A DNA stretch of 64,000 nucleotides from Chimonanthus salicifolius (Eukaryota; Streptophyta; Magnoliopsida; Laurales; Calycanthaceae). The notes beneath the pieces are model-generated. The model was not told the origin of the DNA, did not search any database, and saw only the letters and a list, made by a program, of their open reading frames with translations. Shown here in pieces: positions 1 to 11,619 of the stretch (positions are counted from its first letter, which is position 1; every line of letters starts with the position of its first letter). Both the position numbers and the translations under genes were made by a program. The stretch lies in contig CM023537.1 of NCBI GenBank assembly GCA_013350335.1, positions 47,366,111-47,430,110 on the forward strand, given 5' to 3'.

Positions 1-604
1 TCAAAACAGTGGCTGCCCAAAAGTCTTCTAAAAGAACTACCATAACAACTTCTTCATTAAATAACTCTAACCATGTCTTCGACAAACAAAATTTCAACCC
101 TAACAACTGAAAGAAGGAGAACCAAATTTGATACGCAAATCGACATTGCACTAACAAATGATTCACAGATTCCTCATCAGCCAAATACAAAGGGCAAGCA
201 TTAATTATAAGGATACGACGTACCCACAAATTTTCTATTGTCTGAATCTTCTCCAAACCAGCCAATCATCAAAACACCTTCATCTTGAAGGGGCAACACC
301 CTTCCAAATTTTCAAATACACCCTAGGCACATCTCCAGCAAAAATGAGCTTATTACAAAAGGTTTAACAGTAAAAATCCATGAGAATCTGGTTCCCAAAT
401 GCACTGATCTTCACGACTCCCCAAAATATAAACACTACTCAACTGGGCCATTAACGACATCCAATCCTTCAATGGCCTTGTAAGTTGAGGACACCATATA
501 GCCTTACCATGACAAAACTCCAAACACAACCTTATCTTAACATCTTTATCCGCAACTAAAGAGAAAATAATGGGAAAAGTGGAGGCCAAGGGAGCACCTC
601 TCAA
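1..604 (-). pseudogene. LINE reverse transcriptase remnant, C-terminal and zf-RVT region
   Basis: Reading the minus strand from 604 gives a stretch resembling the end of plant LINE (non-LTR) reverse transcriptases. It has a FPIIFSLVADKD segment, a W..LTRPLKDW segment and an EDQ.IWEPDSHGF segment, which stands where these proteins have their W.....G.FSVKS motif. Further on (367 to about 60, minus) the frame is broken, but words such as APSRCEGVLMI and a Cys-poor zinc-knuckle-like part fit the zf-RVT domain. There are stops and shifts, and no start. Upstream RT would lie beyond about 800 but is not seen. This is an old fragment, not a working gene. The family call rests on motif layout only. 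Confidence 0.5.
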
Positions 605-799
605 CTATCTATCCTCCCAGAAAAGAATATGCTCTCCAGAATAAGTGTGAAACCGAATATAGGAGTTGAAAAGCACATAAATAAATTCAACCCCTTTCAA
701 ATTCCAAACGCCCTTCTGTTATCAACAGAGACTCTCCACCCCAAGCTATGTAACTTGTACTTTGCTGAAGAACATGTTGCAAATTTTAAATTTATAACT

Positions 800-3600
800 C
801 GCAAGCGCATGAACCATTAAATAGTATAGCGTTAAGAGTGCGAGGTCGATTCCACAAGGAAACAACAAAATATATGCAAAAACAAAATATGTGAAATTGA
901 AATGTTGTAATTAAAGAAAGTGTAGATCTTTAGAAATAACCTAAATATGAAAATCAAATTCTAATTTTTATAAAAAAAAATTAAATTAGTGGCATTCCAG
1001 TTGTAAGAATCAAATCTAAAAGTTAGAGTATCATCATCTAAATCTAAAATCTAACCAATAAATCCAATTTAATTAAAGTAATGGTATGGATCTAGAATTT
1101 ATAAATAATCTCAAACCAGTTTAAAAGAACAAAATTAAAATGCAATTAAATCAATCTTAACCTAGTTCAAAGAATTTGAGAGAATAAGAAAATAATAAAA
1201 AATTTAATAAAAATAATAAAATATTCACATAATGTACAATGGAATTGAAACAAGTATTTATAGAGGCATTTTATCCCATTTGATGATAAAATCACAGCCT
1301 ATATTATGAAATCTTCAAGACTCATCAAATACATATTCAAATTTGCCTTTTATCAAAACTCCAATTAAAAATATTATGGCTTCTATTAAATAAGAAATTC
1401 TCAATTCAAGCGTTAGGCTTGGGCAGAAATTTATACTTGCCTTTCCAAATCTAAAAGAAGTTGTTCTTAAAAAGATACTTAGACTGGGAAGATCAAGTTC
1501 CCCCGATCCTAAAAGGGGTTCTACTTTTCCTTTAAAATTCTCAAAATAATTTCTAACATAACATTAATAAGAGAAATTAAAATAAAAATTCAAACTATCA
1601 TTACACAATATTTAATAATTGGAAAACCATACATCTAAAATAAGCTACCATGAATTTTATTCAAATAAATCGGAATATAGAATTACAATGCTTTTGGAGT
1701 TTTGCATCAAAGATAGAAAACACAAGAACATACAAATTAAATTCGAAAATTCTTTTCTTCTCTAGTCTCTTCAGCCTCCAATCTTCAGTGCTCCTTCAAT
1801 CCTTTCTCAAATTCAAATTTTGCAATGCCTGAACCCTTTATTTATAGTGCTCAAAAGAAATCGGATTAGGCAAGGCTTGGAGAGAATTCATCCATAATTC
1901 TCTCCCCAAAACTTCCTCCCAAATTCTCTCTCTTTTAATTATCCAAATTTACTCTCTTTTTCAAGCCATGGCCGAATTTTGTAAATAAGGCACCATGATT
2001 TTAGGGATTTTGGATTATTTTGGAAAGTAGGATCCAAATCTCGTTTTCCTACACGTGCATCAGATTACAGCTCAATTTTTACCTTGGTAACATCCAAATC
2101 ACGAAATGTCATAAGTACAAAGTTGTAGCACTTGAAGTATTCTTTCTAACACAACAAAAATGAATACAATCGGACGACTGAGTAAAAAGTTATGGCCAAA
2201 ATACTGAAACTGTGTCAAAATATTCCTCCTTCCAAAATTCAATTTAATCAATCCAAATCCCATTTTTTTCTCTCATTCTTACTTCCACAATCCTTCAAAT
2301 GAAATTCACTGGTCTCACTTGGTCTTTTGAAGTTGGATCCCATACTTGGACTTTTATCTAGCGTGGAATACTAGTGGACTTTGGCTTATAGCCTTGAGAC
2401 TTGAACAGTGGGTCCATTTGTGTGTTTATAAATTTCTACCACCTTTACAATTTAACATTCTAAAAAAATATTATTATAATTCAAACTCTCGTATTCGGAT
2501 CTGAATTATAATAATTTACAATAATTTCAAATCAAATTAGGTAGTAAAAATTACAAACTTTCCAAAAATAGAACTATGGCCCACTTTTCTGCGTTTTTAT
2601 TCATTTTTCTTGTATTCTCACAAATACACTGGAAACTCGAAAACTCCATTAAACTCATCTAATATACACAAATCAAAGGCTAACTTATCCAAATTAAAGG
2701 GTAAAATGGACATTTTCAGTGCTCAACAAATACCCCTAAACTTAGATTTTGCTAGTCCTCGAGCAAAAGAAAAACTAAAAACTAAAAACGGAAAATTAAA
2801 ATCCTAAATTACACCACTTTCGTTGGCACTCTCGATTGCATTTAGCGTATGTGACAAGCCTTTAAACCCTTAGGTCACCACTAGTGGACGAGTTATAGTC
2901 TCGTGAGGGCTTTCAGTAATGATACCCATAAACATCAATTTTGCATAGTCTTAGTTTCAGATTCGGCAAAAACAAGTTCATAAAGATCTAGACATTATAC
3001 GATTCCAAAATTTATTTTATAAGATTTATATTCGGCGTGTAGTGTGTGCTTAGCCAATATTAAAATTAGTTTTCTTTTCCAAATAGACACAAGTTTCGTA
3101 CCCAACATCAGAAGATGTGCTTTGACTTCAAACTTCACTAGATATCTCTCAGAAAGATTAACGCTCAGATGTTGAGTTATTTTCTCTCAAAGGTATATGT
3201 GAGCGGAGTTTGTGTATTCAAATTCAAAATTTCTCACATATGTATTAGAAAGACGGTACATGACAAAGAAAATAATTTTTTGATCTCATGAATGGACGCC
3301 ACTTTCTTGAAAACGTTGAGTTATACGTTATCATTTTTCATCTTTTATTCTTCACATGAAATATCATATTTTAACTTAAGATCAATAGGACTTCTATAGG
3401 ACGAAACATGGTTTGAGATCGAGTCAAATCAAAGAAGGATAATAAGATTCTAAGAATAAATTTTTTGATCAAAAGGTTAGAGGTCTTTAAGATATATGAC
3501 GGGATATTTCTTCCTCTATTTTTTTCTTTTCAGTACTTTTCAAGATATTCTTCGTTTTTTTTTTTCATATCCTTCTTTTGATGTGAGGATGTTCCCTTCT
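800..3600. repeat. AT-rich non-coding repeat region, possible relic of a large LTR element
   Basis: There is no convincing coding region. Two phrases look like text common in plant retroelement-derived DNA: a GCGAGGTCGATTCCACAAGG block near 838-860 and a CCCCTAAACTTAGATTTTGC block near 2733-2753. I could not find a paired LTR, a primer site or a TSD. Open frames here are short and lack recognisable motifs. Confidence 0.25.
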
Positions 3601-3639
3601 TTTTGTGCTATTTTCTTCTTTTACTTGTCGTTTTAGGCA

Positions 3640-4690
3640 AGACAAGTTTTGGAACATGAAACTCTATTTGAATGGTGTTGTCCCAAACCGAGATCCTCAT
3701 ATGGACCGACCTCTCGGTGCCATAACTGTCGACCCATCGGTAACACTGACCTGTCGACCTAGAAGTAATTATACTGTTGGGAGTGCATTTAATGTGCAAC
3801 AGTAGGGTGGTTGAACGGTAATAAATATGAACACCGGCCCATCAGTGCCACCGACCTATCGATACTGGACAATTTGAAAAACTATGTTGACTCCTCTATA
3901 AATATGAGAGTTGTGTGATCATTTAATTATCTTCTTTGAACTGAGAAAATTCACATACTATGAGGAACAATCAACTCTCTTGTGCCTACACCTGAGAATC
4001 ATATACACCCAATCTTTAATTAAGTTTGTGAGAGAGGAAGATAGGAGAGAAGACAAGATACCAACTAGGATAAGAACATGTTTCTTAGTCACCCTGAAAT
4101 TGTGATTGTTCAATGACGGCTATAAGGCAGAGTGTCAGGATTAATTCAGGCACACATTGGGTGGATCTTTGAGAAGCACACCTTCGAGAAAGAGTTATAA
4201 GACAAGTGCTTGGTTTTAATTTTGTTGTTAAAATCTTTGTTCTGTGAAAGTGGATTAAGGAGGATTGGCTCCAGAACCACTATAAAAAAAAAAAAAAAAA
4301 TTCTAAAGCGTTGTCTTTGGCACATATGGTGAGTGGAATTCCCAACCAAATGAATAGGCGAAATTCCTATTTTACATATGGTGGGTGAAATTCCCAACCA
4401 ATTGAGCTAGGTGGAAATCCTACTTTAATTGTGAGGGTGTAAGTCCCCACTTAGTGAATTTGGGGATAGCTCAAGGTTCAACTAACCCTAACAGTGGATG
4501 TAGGTTGGCTAACCGAACCACTATAAATCTTGTGCCCTTGTTCTTGTGGTGTTAGAGCTAATTTCTTATGTTGATTGTTTAATCATCATTGCTAACACAC
4601 AAACACTTGATTGCTATATCCACTACACTTTAATTAATCAACAAGGAATTCTTTTTTTAAAAAGGACCAATGAATCAGGATTGACCTTTT
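3640..4690 (+). mobile_element. 5'-truncated LTR (fragment F) of the element C / solo LTR D family
   Basis: This aligns in the same orientation with solo LTR D (56778-58582) and as reverse complement with both LTRs of element C. Shared landmarks are the block with repeated GACC-GACCTCTCGGTG motifs (3695-3870), a TATA box TATAAA at 3897-3902, the GGATTGGCTCCAGAACCACT block (4261-4280), the GGTGTAAGTCCCCACTTAGTG block (4435-4455) and the GTGGATGTAGGTTG block near 4494. The first part of the LTR (TGTTAGTGCC...) is missing. It ends near 4690 without a primer site, joined to a LINE tail. Confidence 0.7.
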
Positions 4691-4700
4691 CACCCTCCTT

Positions 4701-4835
4701 GACAAGATTGTTCATTCTATAGTGTCTTATGGCTATTCAGTGTCTTTGGACCCTCGATCGGCAAATTCAGAGGCTGGTGACTTGGCTCGTCAAGGTGTTT
4801 CTTTATCTTCAGAAATTGTGAATAATTTGATGTAA
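4701..4835 (+). pseudogene. LINE RNase H-like C-terminal tail
   Basis: An open stretch of 44 codons ends in TAA at 4833. It contains R.ANSEAGDLARQGVSLSSE, which resembles the R.N..AD.LA..G tail of the RNase H domain at the end of plant LINE ORF2 proteins. The frame is closed upstream by unrelated LTR sequence, so only the tail survives. It is followed by T-rich sequence and an A-rich stretch near 4934, compatible with a LINE 3' end. The call is tentative because the fragment is short. Confidence 0.35.
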
Positions 4836-5758
4836 TTTTAAAGTTGTTTTAGTTTGTTTATTTTTTGTTGAGTTGTTTGCATTTTGTGTTTGCTCTCTTT
4901 TATTGTTCTTTCTTTTCTTGATTAATTAAGTTAAAAAAATATCCACTCAGGAATGAACAAAAAGTATATATTCATAAGTGGATCCCACAATTTAACACAT
5001 GACACCATTGGCAATTGTGAATGCCTAGAGCAATAATCATTGGGTAGGGACAACAATAACCATTGGATTCTAAGGCTACGCTAGTTTATATCTTATGATA
5101 TAAGAATTACTTAATAAGGGTGTTTTAGTGGATACTTGCCAACTTGGTCAAACGCCAAGACATTTAATTGTTATGATGCATGATTTGTTGAGACAACATT
5201 TCACAATTCACACAAATTAGTCGCTCAGGCCAAACATTTATGCTTAGGCTGCATTTTTCTAGACATTTGCTGAAAATCCTTTTATTCTTGTCCAGATCAT
5301 CTTACTATGCCACCTATAAAGGGAAGAAACTTGAAATCCTAGGTATTACTCTGATTTGTGACACCATCCTAAAGGGTATCCCTTGTCGCTCAATAATAGT
5401 AGATTAGCTTGCAATTATTCTAAAAAATGTAGTTTGTTCCACAATTGTCACTAATTTGGTAAGAAAAGCATAGGAAAGATTCTTATCAGAAAAGGTACTA
5501 AATGGGATCATGAGTATCCTTTGCATTTGGTACTTATCCATTACATGCATTTGGTACGCTTAATCCATTCTATAATGATGAGATGTACTTTGCAATATAT
5601 ATATAGGAGAAAATCCATATTTGCACACTATTTGGACGCGTTAAAAGAAAAAGGACAAATGCCACTACAGTCAAAATTGAAGTCTTTATGAGTATCTCAA
5701 TATAAACGCAGCTTTATATCCTTCAGAATGCCCCAACAAAAAAAAAAATAAGCTATAC
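4836..5758. other. Intergenic, no feature seen
   Basis: There is no open frame with known motifs, no tandem array and no paired terminal repeats. A short TATATATATA run lies near 5599. Confidence 0.5.
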
Positions 5759-6086
5759 CTTATACTTGAAATTTGTAGATGCATCTTCTGCGAGGAAAGG
5801 TATTGAACTTGGAAATGGGTTATTTTCTTCCATCAAAAGATTTTCGAGGACTGATTTTAACTGCAGCTATTTGAGAAAGAAAACAATAAAATGAGAAAGG
5901 TTCAAGACAAGTATAATGATTCGCACAATAAATTGATTTGAGCGTGTGTCTGCAGTTCTTCACCTGCACACTGGTGCCTATAAAAGGCATGTACGCCATC
6001 CCACCAACACCCTTTCCACCCTCAGACACATTTACCCCGTACGAGTAAATGCCTATCATTGGTTTTTGGACGTTCAAAAACCATAG
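5759..6086 (-). CDS. Possible two-exon fragment of an unrecognised host gene
   Basis: On the minus strand, 6086-5964 (41 codons) reads LWFLNVQKPMIGIYSYG... to ...GTSVQ and ends at CAG before GTGAAG, a good donor. An intron of 97 bases (5963-5867) ends in a T-rich stretch and AG. A second stretch, 5866-5759 (36 codons, LQLKSVLENLLMEENNPFP... to ...KYK), ends at AAG before GTATAG, another plausible donor. Both lengths are multiples of three and the phase fits, so the spliced reading frame stays open over 77 codons. No start codon or stop is included and I see no further exons on either side, so this looks like part of a gene or a captured or decayed copy. I do not recognise the protein. An alternative is chance, or simple read-through of 5820-6077. 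Confidence 0.3.
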
Positions 6087-6158
6087 CTAGGGAATTCTAA
6101 TAGGACTAACTTTTCATGGACCTCATATCAGTGAATGAGTTCTTCAAACAATCCTATA

Positions 6159-6450
6159 TGTTGAAAACGAAGGATACATGAAATAAGTAGCTGAATGGTT
6201 CCCCAAAACTTTTCTTTTGGAGACCTTGTATTCTTTCTCTATATTTTACAGCGTCCTTGTGTGTTCATTCGATGGTACAATACACAGTATATAAAAAGAA
6301 GAAGAATAAAATAATATGAGGAAGGAGAGAGGATTTCTTGGCTAGAAAACAACATCTTTGTTGGATGAAGCTCGACGATTTTTCTCATGATTTGTCAGCT
6401 GGAAATCAGAAGCTCCGCTGACAACACTATTGGATTGGGGATCGTCAATA
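6159..6450 (-). mobile_element. 3' LTR of Copia-III
   Basis: This is the LTR at the 3' end of the minus-strand copia element. It matches 10444-10734 almost base for base, including the ATTTCTTGGCTAGAAAA and AATACACAGTATATAA blocks. On the minus strand it starts TATTGACGATCC directly after a purine run (GAGTGGGGA) and ends TTTTCAACA, so the termini are TA...CA rather than TG...CA. A TATA-like TATATA lies near 6290-6295. Confidence 0.8.
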
Positions 6451-6497
6451 TCCCCACTCGAATTGAGCCGCGGAGGACTCTAAAGGCCCTGTTTTGT

Positions 6498-7045
6498 TCA
6501 TAACGTGTGATAGTGCTTGCGAGGAAGAGCTTTAGTAAAGATGTCAACAACTTGATGAGAAGATGAGACAAACTTTGTGACAAAAGAGCCAAGAGCCACC
6601 TTTTCTCGAACAAAAAGATAATCAATTTCAATATGCTTAGTGCGTATATGAAAGACGGGATTAATTGTGAGATATAAGGCTGAGATATTATCGGAATGAA
6701 GAATCAAAGGAGATAAAAGTGGAGACTGATATCACGAATAAGATAAGTGAGCCGTGTGAGTTCAGCAGCTGTAGAGGCGAGGACCTGATATTCCACTTTA
6801 GTACTAGTTCTGGCCATAGTCGGTTGTTTCTTGGCAGTCCAGGAGATACAATTACCTCCTAGATAGGTGCAAAACCCAGTTGTAGAGCAATGAGTGGTTG
6901 GGCAGTCAGCCCAATCAGCATTCGAAAAAGCATATAGTTGCATAGGACAGTGAGTCAGAAAACAGAAACCGTGAGTGATAGTCCCTTGAATATAGCGAAG
7001 AATATGTTTCACCATTTGAAAATGCAAAAGAATAGGTTGGTGCAA
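6498..7045 (-). pseudogene. Copia-III RNase H domain (broken)
   Basis: Two adjacent minus-strand frames cover the copia RNase H. The first (7045-6704) has the AFSNADWAD motif with the first catalytic Asp, then CISWTAKKQPTMARTSTKVEYQ, where the active-site Glu of the S.T.E.EY motif is kept. The second (6707-6498) has ILHSDNISAL and RTKHIEIDY..VREKV, holding the other acidic residues, and ends FTKALP. A frameshift separates the two near 6705. Nonfunctional as it stands. Confidence 0.8.
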
Positions 7046-7157
7046 ATATTGACAAACATAGTTAACACTATAAGAGATATCAAGGCGTGTGATAGTGAGA
7101 TACTATAAGCCTCCAACAATGTTGTGATAAAATGAGGGATCTGGAAAATTATCATTA

Positions 7158-8156
7158 TTAGTCGGGCTCGGGCACAACTAGCTTGCCACCTTGCATTTGT
7201 GCTTGTTCCAAATGATCAAAAGCATATTTCTTCTGATTGAGGAATAAACCACTAGAGAAATGTATAACCGAGATGCCATGAAAATAATGTAGAGGACCAA
7301 GATCTTTCATTGCAAATTCTTTACTTGACAGGCCAATAAATCCATGAAGCAAGACAGGGTTGGACCCTGTGACAATGATGTCATCAACATACAATAATAA
7401 CAATAAAGTACCTTGTCGAGCATGATAGACAAATACTGAGGAGTCAACTGTACTGCAGAAGAAGACCAGGCCCAAAACAAATGTACTGAAGCGATCAAAC
7501 CATGATCGTGGAGCTTGTTGCAACCCATAGAGAGGACGCTTGAGTGAACAGAGATGATTCGGTCTCATGGGATCATTAAAGCCTGGAGGTTGCTCCATAA
7601 TGACAGGGTCAGTCAAATTCCCATGAAGAAAGGCGTTTTTAACATCTAATTAACAAATCTCTCATCCATAAGCTAGAGAAACAGTGAAAATGAGCCTAAT
7701 AGTAGCAGGCTTGACCATAGGAGAAAATGTCTCAGAAAAGTCAATGTCGGGAATCTGATTGTATCCTTTTGCAACGAGACGAGCTTCTAATCATTCTAAA
7801 GAACCATCGGACTTGAGTTTTGTTTTGAAGACCCACTTACAGCCGAGAAAATTCATGGTGGAGTGTCAGGGGACTAAATCCCAAGTGTCATTGAGAGAGA
7901 GAGCTAACAATTCATCTTTCATGGCGACAGTCCAGCCAAGATGTTTGAGAGCGGAGACAATGGATTTTGGTTCTAATGGAATATAATGGACCAATAAACA
8001 ATAGTCAGAATTAAAGTTTTTGGGATTAGACTTGGTAATACCATGACTACGACAGGTAGCCATTGGGGAACTTGAGTCCGCTGTGGAGGAGACACTGGTA
8101 AGATGAGGCTCAGATATTGCGCTGGATGGAAGGATATCATGAACATCAGATTGCAT
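7158..8156 (-). pseudogene. Copia-III reverse transcriptase (broken)
   Basis: Minus strand 8156-7866 encodes the N-terminal part (SALKHLGWTVAMKDELLALSLNDTWDLVP). Minus strand 7616-7158 encodes the palm with LKRPLYGLQQAPRSWFDRF and the catalytic YVDDIIVTGS. Between them (7620-7860) RT text continues with stops and shifts. Both catalytic Asp residues of YVDD are kept, but no single frame spans the domain. Confidence 0.8.
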
Positions 8157-8458
8157 AGGTGAACTACTGGATTACGGAGATGAATCATCACTTGTAGGTG
8201 GAGAAGTCACGCAATTAGGCGCTTCATGTGGTGACAGTAAGTTATCCATAGTAGGAGCAGGAGAAGATGAGTTCTCAACGTGAGTCCACAAATCTGAAGT
8301 GGAAGGAGATCTTGTGTCATAAGAAATAGTATTAGAGTCCATGGATACCACGTGATCATCTGTAACCCAGTCAGAAAATTCAGTTAAATCAGTAGCAATA
8401 GTTGAAGAATTATAAAGTGAGCTTGGGTCTCAAAAGGGAAATTGTGTTTCATCAAAGA

Positions 8459-9430
8459 CTACATGCCACGAGAGATAGAACCGATTAGTTGGTGGATAAT
8501 AACATCGATGTCCCTTGTAATGTTCATTGTAGCCAAGGAAAATGCATGAAAAAGACCGTGGTTCAAATTTATTCTTGGTATAATCTCGAAGACAAGGAAA
8601 CATTTGCTACCAAAAATGCGGAGAGAACCATAGTCTGGATGTTTATGAAACAATGTTACGTAAGGACTTTTCCAACCCAAGATCCGAAAGGGTTGTTTGT
8701 TAATCAACCCAACAGTTGTACCAAAAGCCTCAACCCAAAACCGCTAGGGTACATGTGCATGGAACATCATGGTAAGACCCAACTCGGTTACATTGCGATG
8801 TTTGCGTTCAACTGGCCCATTTTGTTTTAGAGTTTTGGGCAAGACATTTGATATTTAATTCTGAGGTCTGATAAATAATTTCTGAATTTTGAATCAGCAA
8901 ATTCTCCACCACCATCCGAATTTTCTTGTCAAACTGAATATCAATGTATTTTTGAAACATAATAAAAGACTGTAAGAAATCTTATTTTTGCTTGAGTGGG
9001 TAGAACCATGTGTATCTAGTGCAGTCATCAACAAAGATCACATAATAACTAAAGTATTGGAATGATGTTACTGTGCGGGCCCCATAAATCACTATGAATG
9101 ACGCAAAACGGTTCATTGCAAAAACCATTGGACTGAATAATGGGAAGACGACATGCTTTAGCCATCTGACAGCTATTACATATAGACTCAACCTTATTTT
9201 TACTAGTGCTTATGAGAAGCTAATTCTTTTTCAAAAAATCTACTATCCTTGACCGAGGGTTGGCAAGTCTTTGGTGCCAAACATCAGCAGTTGCAGAGCG
9301 AAATCTGGTTTAGAATAGTGTTGCTTCCTCCTTGGGCTTAAGAGCATATAGTTCTCCAGTTCTACCTCTTGAGGCATTCATGGCTTTGGTCTTGTTGTCC
9401 TTTATCACAAATCCACGTGAATCAAATTCA
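8459..9430 (-). pseudogene. Copia-III integrase (broken)
   Basis: Minus strand 9191-8982 carries a damaged integrase core ending FVDDCTRYTWFYPLKQK. Minus strand 8707-8459 has the downstream part with NKQPFRILGWKSPY and HKHPDYGSLRIFGSKCF, the region after the catalytic core in copia integrases. GAG-pre-integrase text lies near 9270-9420. Several shifts and stops make it nonfunctional. Confidence 0.7.
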
Positions 9431-9515
9431 ACAGCATAAGGATAAACAAATGTAAGCTGACGATAGATAATAAATTTGTTTTAAGTTCAGGAACCACCAA
9501 AACATTATCCACATG

Positions 9516-10250
9516 CTATTTAGTATGCCCCATATCAATATTTGCAAATCCAATATGAGAAATATCCAATGAATTTCCGTTACCAACAAAAACTCTCTCA
9601 CTGCCACAAGACGGAACAAGGGATGTAAACTTATCAGGGTTAGCAATCATATGAGGAGTGACACTTGTGTCAGGATACCAAGTTTTTTCTGGAGTATCAT
9701 TCAAAGTAGTTGTGGTGAGAGCCTGAGTCACATCGTCGGGTTCATAAATTTGATTAAATCAATGGCGACACTCGAGAGCCGTGTGACGTGGCTTGTCACA
9801 GATCTAGCACTTGACCTCTGCTTCTGCTTTAGGGGATTGAGCATGAGTATTCTCTTGGGAATTGCAATGAGAGCCACCACGGTTGTGGGGACCTGAGGGA
9901 GAGCTCCATTTATTGTAACCACCAATTTGGGGAGCTTGAGATCGTCCTTGAGTAAAGACTCGTCCTCTTGAATTAAAAACACCAGCTCCTCTTCCTCTCT
10001 TGTTGTTCCCACGGTTTAGTTTGATCCTCTAGAGTGCTCTCCATCAAAGGCCATATCGTGATTAGGAGGAGAGGAGTTGCTTGGTTTGTGAAGGTTCTTC
10101 GTAGTTTCATAGCCTTGTAACAAAGAGATAAGGTCTCAATAAGATGGGATAGGTGGATTGAGCATGGCAGTAACAAAAGACTCATAGCCTGCCAATAGCA
10201 GCCAGATCATCACAACAAGTTTTGAAGATACGAATGTACTCTGACATAGA
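9516..10250 (-). pseudogene. Copia-III truncated gag and protease
   Basis: Minus strand 10185-9728 covers late gag, including a run that resembles the Copia-II region around the zinc knuckle. Minus strand 9731-9516 covers the protease region with TWYPDTSVTPHM. The expected D-T-G-A is changed to D-T-S-V, so the active site is lost. The N-terminal half of gag is absent because the sequence joins LTR at about 10260. Confidence 0.7.
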
Positions 10251-10267
10251 GTGATTGTCTTTAGAAT

Positions 10268-10734
10268 GCAGCTCCGCTGGCAACAATGCTGGATTGGGAA
10301 TTGTCAATATAGAGGATTTCTTAGCTAGAAAACAACATATTTGTTGGATGAAGCTCGACGATTTCTCTCATGATTTGTCGATTGGAAATCAGGAGCTCCA
10401 TGGCAACGCTGCTGGATTTGGGATCGTCAATATCCCCAATCCATGTTGAAACAAAGGATACAGGAAATAAATAGCTGAATGGTTCCCCACAAACTTTTCT
10501 TTTGAAGACCTTGTATTCTTTCTCTATATTTTACAGTGTCCTTGTGTGTTCATTCAATGGTATAATACACAGTATATAAGAAGAAGAATAATAAAATATG
10601 ATGAGAAAGGAGGGAAGATTTCTTGGCTAGAAAATAGTGTCTTTGCTGGATGAACCTAGATGATTTCTCTCATGATTTGTCGGTTAGAAATCAGTAGCTA
10701 TGCTGGCAACATTGCTGGAGTGGGGTTGTCAATA
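10268..10734 (-). mobile_element. Cluster of Copia-III LTR ends: two partial and one full LTR
   Basis: Three LTR right ends (...GTCAATA on the plus strand) occur in a row: a 42-base piece ending at 10309, a partial LTR at 10313-10432, and a full-length LTR at 10444-10734. The 11 bases between the second and third (10433-10443) include CCCCAATCC, which resembles the purine-tract complement next to the 3' LTR at 6451. This looks like LTR-LTR recombination or nested insertion at the 5' end of Copia-III. Confidence 0.7.
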
Positions 10735-11619
10735 TTATCCCCATGTATTAGGGGCCCACCAAATGACCCCTGACTACCCCCCCCCCCCCCCCCCAAACAT
10801 TTCCACTAACGCCCCATTTGCACCTCATACCCTCCTCACACCCTTCCACTACTATCAACGAATTGAATCCATACCCAATTTGAACCATTTGGAATTTATC
10901 TCACCGTTCGATTTCTCCAGACATTCCTATCCCTATTTTAAATAGCAAATCCCTTCTCTTAATGACACTTCTCATAATGCATTTGCATCATATTCTATCA
11001 CCACCGAACTCCAAAAATTCAAAAAAGAATTCACAAGAGATCTTCTCCAAAAATTCAATGAAGCTCATGAGCTGCATCTTCTTCACATTCAAGTTTCCAG
11101 TCCAAGACTCAAGAATTTCTGAGAGACCCAAACAATAGATTTGGTCCTTGGACTCCGACAATGAGCAAAAGGATTTCGTCAATCCTCAAAAGAGTAAAAA
11201 CAAAACCAAGAAGAAATGATCGAGTCGACAAAGTGACTCATTATTTCTAATTCTTAGCAATAAAAAATATATTCAATGATTCAATTCTCTTTTGATGGCT
11301 GGTTGATCAATGAAAGATGCTTGGTGACATCATCAATGACTTCATACTCAATAACGCTTCAACAATGACATCAATGCACTTTCTGAAATGACATTTGATG
11401 AAAGAAAAAGTTAAGGAATCTCTTTATCTCAGTGATGTTCCTCATAGAGCTTCCTCAATTCTCTCTTAGCAATACATGTGTAATATCTTTCAATACACGT
11501 CAAAGTTAATTTTGTTTTCCTGGTTCACGTGTCTACCGATACCGACAAAATGTAAATGTAATTTTTTTTTGAATTTACGTGTGGAAAATCGCGGGATACC
11601 CAGCATAAATGTAAATAGC
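10735..11619. other. Intergenic, no gene seen
   Basis: Apart from the poly-C tract there is nothing I can identify. Open frames such as 10700-10945 and 10988-11182 show no known motif. Confidence 0.45.
10777..10794 (+). repeat. Poly-C tract (18 C)
   Basis: This is an uninterrupted run of 18 C in otherwise AT-rich sequence. The length may be unreliable because homopolymers are often misassembled. Confidence 0.9.

Larger units (their letters stand above)
6159..10734 (-). mobile_element. Copia-III, degenerate Ty1/copia retrotransposon
   Basis: From right to left the order is LTR pieces, truncated gag, protease, integrase, reverse transcriptase, RNase H and 3' LTR, which is the Ty1/copia order. 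Protein fragments match Copia-II (29595-35799) closely, for example ILHSDNISAL and YVDDIIVTGSNP, so they are one family. The gag start, leader and primer site are missing: gag text begins at about 10250 directly against an LTR piece. Many stops and frameshifts break pol. I found no matching TSD, probably because the right end is rearranged. Confidence 0.85.

Noticed and set aside
3608..3805. Overlapping open frames on both strands
   Set aside because: They fall within the U3 part of the LTR fragment F and follow its repeated GACC motifs; no protein motif.
5820..6077. Single continuous 85-codon ORF on the minus strand
   Set aside because: Its middle part (Cys/Phe/Tyr-rich, CRHTLKSIYCANHYTC...) looks like intron translated; the two-exon reading with GT-AG signals is more protein-like. 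Kept as a low-confidence spliced feature instead.
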